Source of the DNA: Maribacter aquivivus
GTDB taxonomy: Bacteria; Bacteroidota; Bacteroidia; Flavobacteriales; Flavobacteriaceae
Assembly (NCBI RefSeq): GCF_900142175.1
Contig: NZ_FQZX01000001.1
Location: 1,798,001-1,862,000 of the forward strand
DNA length: 64,000 bases
Direction of reading: 5' to 3'
Shown here: one piece after another, positions 55,048 through 64,000 of the stretch
Position numbering within the stretch: the first letter of the stretch is position 1
Layout of the letters: each line of letters starts with the position of its first letter
Notes under the pieces: model-generated
The model's database searches: none
The model's input: only the letters and a program-made list of their open reading frames with translations
What the model was told of the DNA's origin: nothing
Made by a program: the position numbers and the translations under genes

Positions 55048-55125
55048 ACGGTTTATAAAATATCGTAAAATAGACTTCATTCCATAGTATTAGTTTTTGT
55101 ATTTTTCAGTACAAATTCTAATACT

Positions 55126-56946
55126 ATGATTCGTACACTTTGGCTTTTATTATTTGTTGTTGTTATTTATTCTTGCAAAGAATCTTCAAAACAAGAACAA
55201 TCAACCACAACGAAACCTATTGCTGAAGTTTTTGCCGAATTTTACGAGTTTAAGAAAAGCATCAACCCCATAGAAGCTACAAAAGCTGGCTTTTCGGAAT
55301 ATAATGATACGATAGCCAATTATATTTCTAATGACTACATTTTACATCTAAAAGATCGTTACACTTATTTTCTAGAAGAACTAGGTCAATATAATGCTGC
55401 TAATGTAAGTGCTGCCGATTATATGAGTATGCGCGTTATGCAGTGGGATTGTACCGTGAAGTTAGAAGGCGTTATGAACCCCATAGTAACGGTTGCTTCT
55501 CCAATCTACGATTTACCAAACTTTGAGTTAATGCCACTTTTTCAGATCCAATCTTTGCACTTATATGTTGCCCAGTTGGCAGGTGGTACCAGTGTGCAGC
55601 CCTTTAAAAGTATAGAAGATTATAATAATTGGTTAGGTAGGTTAGAAGATTACTTGGTGTTTTTAGATACGTCTATTGAGAAGATGAAAATAGGTATGGA
55701 CCAAGGTGTCGTACCACCAAAAGTACTGACCTTAAAAATGCTGCCACAGATTCAATCGTTTATTGATGTACCTCTTGAAGAAAATCTTTTCTATCAGCCT
55801 ATAATGAATTTCCCTGACGGACTGTCTGATGTTGATATGGACATATTACAAAGTAATTATGAAGATTTCATTCAAGAAAAACTGACCCCTAAATATGTAG
55901 AATTAAATCAGTTTTTAACCGAAATCTATTTACCTGCCTGTAGAAATACAGACGGATTATTAGACCTGCCAAATGGAAAAGAAACGTATCAATATTTAAT
56001 AAAACTACATACGACAACAAACATGAATGCTGATGAAATTCATGAATTAGGGCTGTCTGAAGTGGCACGTATTTCTAAAGAAATGGAGGCGGTTAAAAAT
56101 GAAATTGGGTTTAAAGGAGACTTAAAATCCTTCTTCAATTCGCTGCGGAATAAAAAAGAACTAATGCCTTTTTCTAAACCAGAACAAGTCATTGAAAGTT
56201 TTAATGCTATTAATGATCGTATTGCGTTACGTATAGATTCTTTGTTTGCGTTAACGCCAAAAGCTGGTTTCAACGTGCGTAGAACAGAAGCATTTAGAGA
56301 AGCGTCGGCAAGTGCAGAATATGTGCCGGGTTCAAAAGATGGGTCAAGAGCGGGAATTTTCTATGTTCCTATACCTGATGTAAAGAGTTATAACATGGTG
56401 CATGATGAAGCTTTGTTTTTACATGAAGCCATACCTGGGCATCACTTTCAATTAAGTTTACAACAAGAGAATAACAATCTTCCAGAGTTTTTGCATCCAG
56501 AGAGTATGGGTGTATTTGTGGAAGGATGGGCGTTATATGCAGAATCTTTAGGAAAGGAATTGGGAATTTACATAGATCTATACCAATATTTTGGAATGTT
56601 GAGTATGGAGATGCATAGAGCAATTCGTTTAGTAGTGGACACAGGTATTCATGCAAAAGGATGGAGCAGAGAAAAAGCGATTCAGTATTCTTTAGACAAT
56701 GAGGCTGAATCTGAGGAAAGTATTATTGCTGAAATAGAACGTTATATGGCAACCCCAGGTCAAGCGCTATCGTATAAAATTGGTCAATTGAAAATTCGCG
56801 AACTAAGAACGAAGGCGGAAGAAGCCTTAGGCGATAAATTTAATATTAGAGAATTTCATAGTCAAATTTTAGACTCAGGTAGTTTACCTTTGGTACTATT
56901 AGAAGAAAAAATAACAAATTGGATAGTAGCGAAAAATAAATTGTAG
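55126..56946 (+). CDS. DUF885 lipoprotein, probable metallopeptidase
   Basis: 606 residues with a lipoprotein signal (Y-S-C near residue 17). DUF885 metallopeptidase-like domain: H-E-A-I-P-G-H-H (zinc-binding motif; about residue 437) and E-G-W-A-L-Y-A-E further on supplies the third ligand. Helical over most of its length. It probably cleaves peptides in the periplasm; substrate unknown. Confidence 0.87.
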   Translation: MIRTLWLLLFVVVIYSCKESSKQEQSTTTKPIAEVFAEFYEFKKSINPIEATKAGFSEYNDTIANYISNDYILHLKDRYTYFLEELGQYNAANVSAADYMSMRVMQWDCTVKLEGVMNPIVTVASPIYDLPNFELMPLFQIQSLHLYVAQLAGGTSVQPFKSIEDYNNWLGRLEDYLVFLDTSIEKMKIGMDQGVVPPKVLTLKMLPQIQSFIDVPLEENLFYQPIMNFPDGLSDVDMDILQSNYEDFIQEKLTPKYVELNQFLTEIYLPACRNTDGLLDLPNGKETYQYLIKLHTTTNMNADEIHELGLSEVARISKEMEAVKNEIGFKGDLKSFFNSLRNKKELMPFSKPEQVIESFNAINDRIALRIDSLFALTPKAGFNVRRTEAFREASASAEYVPGSKDGSRAGIFYVPIPDVKSYNMVHDEALFLHEAIPGHHFQLSLQQENNNLPEFLHPESMGVFVEGWALYAESLGKELGIYIDLYQYFGMLSMEMHRAIRLVVDTGIHAKGWSREKAIQYSLDNEAESEESIIAEIERYMATPGQALSYKIGQLKIRELRTKAEEALGDKFNIREFHSQILDSGSLPLVLLEEKITNWIVAKNKL

Positions 56947-57023
56947 TAGTAAAAAACTTACAATTTTTAAAATATTTATAAAATAGCATCGTTACTAATG
57001 CATATAAAACAATACTTTATAGA

Positions 57024-57455
57024 ATGAGCACTAACCATGTTTTGATAAAAATTGTCTTATTTACAAATGTTCTATTCATGAATACATTTATTGAAAATAG
57101 TTCGATAAATTCATCATATGATGTTGTAGAACAGGAGCAAATAAAAGATAAAAATCCAATTTTGGGTGTTTGGGAGTTTTTAATGCCAGATGCTGATGCA
57201 CCTTATAGAAAGGGGCGTATTTTTATTTCAAAACCAAATGGTGTCTACCAAGTTGTAATTAGCTTAAAAACGGGTTCACTAAACGGTCAAGATGTTAAGG
57301 TTGATGATAATCGCATCAATTTTAATATTAATATAGAAGGTATAGAACGTACCTCTTTTGTTCTTGAGGTAAAAGATGATAAAATGATTGGTGAATTTTA
57401 TTCTGATAGTAGCTCAAGCGAATTTTTAGCAAAACGACAATTGCCTTTAGAATAA
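57024..57455 (+). CDS. Small exported protein, unknown
   Basis: 143 residues with an N-terminal hydrophobic stretch. The mature part is beta-rich (G-V-W-E-F-L-M-P-D-A, G-R-I-F-I-S-K-P-N-G-V-Y) and looks like a lipocalin- or DUF2147-like small barrel. No firm family. Stands between the DUF885 and amidohydrolase genes on the same strand. Confidence 0.6.
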   Translation: MSTNHVLIKIVLFTNVLFMNTFIENSSINSSYDVVEQEQIKDKNPILGVWEFLMPDADAPYRKGRIFISKPNGVYQVVISLKTGSLNGQDVKVDDNRINFNINIEGIERTSFVLEVKDDKMIGEFYSDSSSSEFLAKRQLPLE

Positions 57456-57554
57456 AGATTTAAATCTTTCCAAAAAAATACTTAGTTTTCAGTAATTATT
57501 TAAAAAGGCACTTATAGCCTTATTTGACGATTTTACTAACTAACTATTTTTGTT

Positions 57555-59180
57555 TTGAAAAAACTACTTCCAATACTACTCGTGTTATTATCTGGTTGCG
57601 AACTCATGAAAGAGAAAGTTGACCTTGTAATAGTAAATGCCAAAGTCTATACTGTAGATAATTCCTTTTCTGAAGCTCAAGCTTTTGCCGTACAGGATGG
57701 TAAATTTATAGCTGTTGGTACTACCGAAGAAATTCGTGATATATATACTTCTGATCAACTAATTGATGCAGATGGTAGAGCTATTACTCCCGGTTTAATA
57801 GATGCACATTGCCATTTTTACGGATTAGGGCTTACCCAGCAAATAGTAGATTTAGTAGGGACTACAAGTTTTGAAGAGGTTTTGGAGCGCGTTAGAGCTT
57901 TTCATACTGCCAACCCAAAGTCTTTTGTTAGAGGTAGAGGTTGGGATCAGAATGATTGGGAAGTAAAAGAATTTCCGACAAAAGCGCAATTAGATACTAT
58001 TTTTCCTGATATACCGGTAGCTTTAGAACGTGTAGACGGTCATGCTTATTTGGTAAACCAAAAGGCTTTAGATATGGCTGGTATCGACTGGAGTACTAAG
58101 GTTGAAGGTGGTGAAATCGTAAAAAAATGGGAAAATGGCTATTCTGGTATTACAGGAATTTTAGTTGATAACCCAATGGCGCTTATAGATAGTGTTATGC
58201 CGTCGCCAACATTGGAAGACAAAATTAAGGCGTTGAAAGATGCAGAAAGAATAAGCTTAAACCACGGACTAACAACTGTAAATGATGCAGGATTAGATAG
58301 AAGTACTATTGAGCTTATAGATAGCTTGCAGCAGGCAGGTGAATTATCTATTAGAATATATGCCATGGTAAGCAACAATAAAGAAGATGTAGATTACTTC
58401 ATAAATAAAGGACCTATTAAAACAGACCGATTAAACGTGCGATCTATTAAAGTGTATGGCGACGGAGCATTAGGTTCTAGAGGAGCTGCTTTAAGAGAAG
58501 AATACAGTGATCTGCCTGAGCATTTCGGAGCAATGATTACTCCCGTTGCAGATATTGAGGCTTTAGCTCAAAAACTAGCAAATTCAGAATATCAAATGAA
58601 TACCCACGCCATTGGTGACTCTGCAAATATTGCGGTATTAAGAGCTTATAAAAAAGTGCTAAAAGGTAAATCTGATAGACGATGGAAAATTGAGCATGCG
58701 CAAGTTTTGACAGAAAGCGATTTCGATTATTTTGAGGATGGTATTATTCCGTCAGTACAACCTACACACGCAACTAGTGATATGTATTGGGCAGAAGATC
58801 GTTTAGGGGAGAGAGTAAAAGGAGCCTATGCTTATAAAACGTTATTGAATAAAGCAGGTACAATTGCATTAGGAACTGATTTTCCTGTGGAAGATGTGAG
58901 TCCGTTTTTGACATTCTATGCAGCAGTAGCAAGACAAGATACAAGCGGGTACCCAAAAGGAGGTTTTCAAATGGAGGAAGCTTTGTCTAGAGAGGAAACC
59001 TTAAAAGGAATGACGATTTGGGCAGCATACTCTAATTTTGAAGAAGATGAAAAAGGGAGTATAGAGCCAGGAAAGGTCGCAGATTTTGTTATTTATGATA
59101 AAGATATGATGACGGTACCTGTATCTGAGATTCCTACCATTCGCGCTGAGCAGACTTTTGTAAATGGTATAGTTCGATAA
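57555..59180 (+). CDS. Amidohydrolase (YtcJ-like), lipoprotein
   Basis: 541 residues. The start is TTG at 57555: it yields a lipoprotein signal with lipobox L-L-S-G-C; the next ATG would delete it. Metal-binding motif D-A-H-C-H-F, then E-H-A-Q (about residue 377) and G-T-D-F-P-V-E (about 440), as in YtcJ-type exo-amidohydrolases. Membrane-anchored in the periplasm. Substrate unknown; the family hydrolyses N-acyl or cyclic amide compounds. Confidence 0.85.
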   Translation: MKKLLPILLVLLSGCELMKEKVDLVIVNAKVYTVDNSFSEAQAFAVQDGKFIAVGTTEEIRDIYTSDQLIDADGRAITPGLIDAHCHFYGLGLTQQIVDLVGTTSFEEVLERVRAFHTANPKSFVRGRGWDQNDWEVKEFPTKAQLDTIFPDIPVALERVDGHAYLVNQKALDMAGIDWSTKVEGGEIVKKWENGYSGITGILVDNPMALIDSVMPSPTLEDKIKALKDAERISLNHGLTTVNDAGLDRSTIELIDSLQQAGELSIRIYAMVSNNKEDVDYFINKGPIKTDRLNVRSIKVYGDGALGSRGAALREEYSDLPEHFGAMITPVADIEALAQKLANSEYQMNTHAIGDSANIAVLRAYKKVLKGKSDRRWKIEHAQVLTESDFDYFEDGIIPSVQPTHATSDMYWAEDRLGERVKGAYAYKTLLNKAGTIALGTDFPVEDVSPFLTFYAAVARQDTSGYPKGGFQMEEALSREETLKGMTIWAAYSNFEEDEKGSIEPGKVADFVIYDKDMMTVPVSEIPTIRAEQTFVNGIVR

Positions 59181-59192
59181 CAGAAAAAGTTC

Positions 59193-59228
59193 AAAAAAAA
59201 GCCTCGGTCATTGACCGAGGCTTTTTTA
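59193..59228. terminator. Bidirectional terminator
   Basis: AAAAAAAGCCTCGGTCA pairs with TGACCGAGGCTTTTTT in a near-perfect stem, between convergent genes (amidohydrolase and DUF2911). Confidence 0.92.
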
Positions 59229-59245
59229 ATATATTGTATTTCTAA

Positions 59246-59791
59246 TTACATAGTAATTGGAACAGCAACTCTTGTTTTGTCCCAACCCATTACTAGTTGA
59301 GTACCACCGTTAGCTTCTTTGAAAGCGATTGAAAATTCTTCAAGCGACGCCGCATCAGAACCGTTAGGTACTGTTACGCGTGCAACATCAGAAGCTTCAT
59401 CGTAGAAATAAGAACCCCATTGGTTCAAGTTTGTATTCAAAATAACTGTCCACTCATCTGCACCAGGTATTGTGAATAAAGAATACGTTCCAGCTTTAAC
59501 ATCTTTACCGCCGAATTTTACATCTTTATAAAATGTAATTTCAGGAGCTTCGTTCGCACCCGTTCTCCATACTTTTCCTGTTGGAGCTAATTCTTCCATA
59601 GAACGACCTTTCAATTGTGGTCTTCCGTAAATAATACGTACTGCCTTTTCAGATACTTTGTAGTCTGTAGGGTAAGCAGCCATATCCATTGGGCTTTTGT
59701 CTATTCCAGAAAATTCTTGAGCAGATACTGTTGAGGTTAAAACTAGAGCCAACATTAATGTAGCTAGTGTAAATACTTTTTTCATAATCAT
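59246..59791 (-). CDS. DUF2911 exported protein
   Basis: 181 residues, signal peptide ending near S-A-Q. The DUF2911 pattern is plain: R-I-I-Y-G-R-P-Q-L-K-G-R, W-R-T-G-A-N-E-A-P-E-I-T-F, A-G-T-Y-S-L-F-T-I-P, W-G-S-Y-F-Y. Periplasmic protein found widely in Bacteroidota; function not known. ATG at 59791 or two codons later at 59785. Confidence 0.87.
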   Translation of the reverse strand: MIMKKVFTLATLMLALVLTSTVSAQEFSGIDKSPMDMAAYPTDYKVSEKAVRIIYGRPQLKGRSMEELAPTGKVWRTGANEAPEITFYKDVKFGGKDVKAGTYSLFTIPGADEWTVILNTNLNQWGSYFYDEASDVARVTVPNGSDAASLEEFSIAFKEANGGTQLVMGWDKTRVAVPITM

Positions 59792-60031
59792 TTGTTTTGG
59801 TTTTCTAGGTCATAAAACTAAGCAGTTCCTTACAGTACTGTTAATAAAAAGAAGTTAAATTTTTGATTGTTACATTTCATTACGTTTTAAACATGTTTTA
59901 AAGGCGGTATATGTCAAATAGAACTTAAAATGTATTTTATAGTTACAATTTGTAATCATAATTTATATATGTGTTTGTTAATTGAAACAATAAATTGATA
60001 TTTGTATTCGAAATGATATAATTATTAGATT

Positions 60032-61705
60032 ATGTGTGGAATAGTATGTGCATTTGATGTTAAGGAAAGTACTGAAGTACTTAGACCTCAACTTTTAGAA
60101 ATGTCGAAGAAAATTAGACATAGAGGTCCAGATTGGAGTGGTATCTATGCAGATGATAAAGCCATCTTGGCGCATGAGCGTTTGGCTATTGTAGATCCAG
60201 CTTCTGGAAAACAACCATTATTGAGTCCTAATGGTAAATTGATATTAGCGGCAAATGGTGAAATATATAATCATAGAGAGTTACGTAAGCAATTTGAAGG
60301 TAAATACGATTTTCAAACAGAGTCTGACTGTGAAGTAATTTTGGCTTTGTATCAAGAAAAGGGTGTTAATTTCTTAGATGAATTGAACGGTATTTTCGGT
60401 TTCACTATTTATGATGCTGAGAAAGATGAATATTTTGTTGCTCGTGACCACATGGGTATTATTCCATTATACATGGGATGGGATAAAAACGGAACGTTCT
60501 ATGTAGCTTCAGAATTGAAAGCACTAGAAGGTACGTGTACTAAAATAGAATTATTTCCTCCAGGACATTATTTACATAGTTCTGACGGAGAAATAAAAAA
60601 ATGGTACTCTAGAGATTGGATGGAGTATGATGCAGTTAAAGATAATGCAACAAGCATACAAGAAGTTAAAGAAGCTTTAGAGGCTGCTGTTCATAGACAG
60701 TTGATGTCTGATGTGCCTTACGGTGTTTTGTTGTCAGGTGGTTTAGATTCATCAGTAACTTCTGCTATTGCCAAAAAATACGCTCAGAAAAGAATTGAAA
60801 GTGGCGATACGGTTGATGCTTGGTATCCACAATTGCACTCTTTCTCTGTAGGTTTAGAGGGGTCACCAGATTTGGCAGCTGCAAAAAAGGTTGCTGATCA
60901 TATTGGTACCGTACACCACGAAATTAAATTTACCATTCAAGAAGGTTTAGATGCTATAAAAGATGTTATTTATAACATAGAAACTTATGATATTACTACC
61001 ATTCGTTCTTCTACGCCAATGTATTTAATGGCTCGTGTTATTAAGTCCATGGGTATAAAAATGGTATTATCTGGTGAAGGTGCAGATGAGTTATTTGGAG
61101 GTTACTTATACTTTCATAAAGCACCTAATGCGCAAGAGTTTCATGAAGAGACGGTACGTAAATTAGATAAGTTACATATGTATGATTGTTTAAGAGCTAA
61201 TAAGAGTTTAGCTGCTTGGGGAATTGAAGGTCGTGTGCCATTCTTAGATAAAGAATTTATGGACGTAGCTATGCGTATAAACCCACAAGATAAAATGATC
61301 AACGGCGAGCGCATGGAGAAATGGGTTGTTCGTAAGGCATTTGAAGATATGATTCCTGAAAGTGTTGCATGGAGACAAAAAGAACAGTTTAGTGATGGCG
61401 TTGGTTACAGCTGGATTGATACCTTAAAAGAATTGGTTGATAAAGAAGTAACTGATGAGCAAATAGAGAACGCGGCATTCCGTTTCCCTATCAATACACC
61501 ATTAAATAAAGAAGAGTATTACTATAGAACGATTTTTGAAGGACATTTTCCTAGTGATGCTGCAGCCTTAAGTGTACCGCAAGAAGCAAGTGTAGCTTGT
61601 AGCACGGCGACGGCTTTAGAATGGGACGAGGCATTTAAAAACATGAATGACCCTTCTGGTAGAGCAATAGCTAACGTGCACAGTGAAGCATACGTTAAAC
61701 AATAG
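60032..61705 (+). CDS. asnB: Asparagine synthase B (glutamine-hydrolysing)
   Basis: 557 residues. Cys2 after processing of Met (M-C-G-I-V) is the class II glutaminase nucleophile; the synthetase domain has the PP-loop S-G-G-L-D-S-S (about 235-241) and G-E-G-A-D-E-L-F-G-G-Y. It makes asparagine from aspartate, glutamine and ATP in the cytosol. Full length for the family. Strong terminator follows. Confidence 0.95.
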   Translation: MCGIVCAFDVKESTEVLRPQLLEMSKKIRHRGPDWSGIYADDKAILAHERLAIVDPASGKQPLLSPNGKLILAANGEIYNHRELRKQFEGKYDFQTESDCEVILALYQEKGVNFLDELNGIFGFTIYDAEKDEYFVARDHMGIIPLYMGWDKNGTFYVASELKALEGTCTKIELFPPGHYLHSSDGEIKKWYSRDWMEYDAVKDNATSIQEVKEALEAAVHRQLMSDVPYGVLLSGGLDSSVTSAIAKKYAQKRIESGDTVDAWYPQLHSFSVGLEGSPDLAAAKKVADHIGTVHHEIKFTIQEGLDAIKDVIYNIETYDITTIRSSTPMYLMARVIKSMGIKMVLSGEGADELFGGYLYFHKAPNAQEFHEETVRKLDKLHMYDCLRANKSLAAWGIEGRVPFLDKEFMDVAMRINPQDKMINGERMEKWVVRKAFEDMIPESVAWRQKEQFSDGVGYSWIDTLKELVDKEVTDEQIENAAFRFPINTPLNKEEYYYRTIFEGHFPSDAAALSVPQEASVACSTATALEWDEAFKNMNDPSGRAIANVHSEAYVKQ

Positions 61706-61733
61706 GGTTTGAATTAGTCATTATATCTATTGT

Positions 61734-61772
61734 CAAAACCCCGTCTATTTTGTAGACGGGGTTTGCTTTTTT
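61734..61772 (+). terminator. Terminator of asnB
   Basis: AAACCCCGTCTA pairs with TAGACGGGGTTT and is followed by GCTTTTTT. Confidence 0.9.
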
Positions 61773-61788
61773 ATAAAAATGAAGTAGA

Positions 61789-61974
61789 CTATAAGTCGTT
61801 TATCATTTTCTTCAATTTCTCTTTTGACTCTCCGGTTTTTTCTTGGATTCTTCCTAATAGCTCATCAGATTTTCCTTCAGCGTAGGTTAGGTCATCATCT
61901 GTTAAGTCAGCATATTGTTGCTTAAGCTTCCCTTTTGCTATATTCCATTTTCCTTTAAATTGTTCCTCATTCAT
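61789..61974 (-). CDS. CsbD-family small stress protein
   Basis: 61 residues. W-N-I-A-K-G-K-L-K-Q-Q-Y-A-D-L-T-D-D-D-L at the start and the repeated G-K-x-D-E-L-L-G-R-I-Q pattern identify the CsbD family, short proteins induced in general stress. Highly charged, soluble; role unknown. Confidence 0.85.
   Translation of the reverse strand: MNEEQFKGKWNIAKGKLKQQYADLTDDDLTYAEGKSDELLGRIQEKTGESKEKLKKMINDL

Positions 61975-64000
<2,026 letters not shown>

Overview
The window looks like chromosomal DNA of a marine-type member of the Bacteroidota, most likely family Flavobacteriaceae (a Maribacter/Zobellia-like organism would fit, but the genus is an inference). The evidence is the AT-rich composition, -7 boxes of the form TAnnTTTG instead of E. 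coli -10 boxes, little Shine-Dalgarno sequence, many exported proteins ending their signal peptide in A-Q or S-Q, and typical families (DUF2911, plug-less TonB-type barrels, GH63-like glucosidases). I saw no rRNA, tRNA, CRISPR array, insertion sequence or prophage. Coding density is high, and many genes end in strong hairpin terminators.

Layout. 1-3.7 kb: the start of an outer-membrane phospholipase (cut by the left edge), a DUF1801 gene, kdsA, and three tandem paralogous small exported proteins. 3.7-10.5 kb: typA/bipA, an SDR enzyme, a lipoprotein, two unknown exported proteins and a polyphosphate-type glucokinase. 10.8-15.6 kb: a tight operon encoding an exported dikinase-like protein with plant glucan-water-dikinase domain order, a lipoprotein and an exported class A beta-lactamase-fold protein. 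15.7-20.9 kb: a TetR regulator followed by a redox/electrophile-type cluster (AhpD-like CxxC protein, second-type GAPDH, EthD-like protein, FrnE/DsbA-like thioredoxin-fold protein, peroxiredoxin-like protein, DoxX-like membrane protein, haloacid dehalogenase). 20.9-24 kb: a coiled-coil lipoprotein, a serine hydrolase, then a decayed duplicate of the lipoprotein gene's 3' end and a broken peroxiredoxin gene. 25.5-32.2 kb: an Lrp-type regulator divergent from a PLP histidine decarboxylase, an orphan hybrid-sensor-like histidine kinase, a GNAT enzyme, an APC permease and a small membrane protein. 32.4-45.0 kb: two 875-residue GH63-like glycosidases in opposite orientation enclosing an NTT-like nucleotide transporter fused to HEAT repeats, a class A beta-lactamase-like protein, and a PLP enzyme-DUF1611(DgcN)-enolase-superfamily(DgcA) operon likely used for D-glutamate or a related compound. 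45-64 kb: DUF3800 protein, FtsE, a large TPR protein with a plug-less outer-membrane barrel, OmpA-family protein, NIPSNAP protein, NYN/OST-HTH protein, DUF885 peptidase-like lipoprotein, amidohydrolase, DUF2911 protein, asnB, CsbD-like protein and the first 1.6 kb of gyrB.

The best candidates for new biology are (i) the TetR-controlled thiol-stress cluster, with two matched operators that overlap the -7 boxes; (ii) the exported GWD-like dikinase operon; (iii) the DgcN-DgcA operon with an added PLP enzyme; (iv) the transporter-HEAT fusion; and (v) a cluster of ATAGTAT heptamers in front of one of the GH63-like genes. All functions are read from sequence motifs and family knowledge; no search was run.
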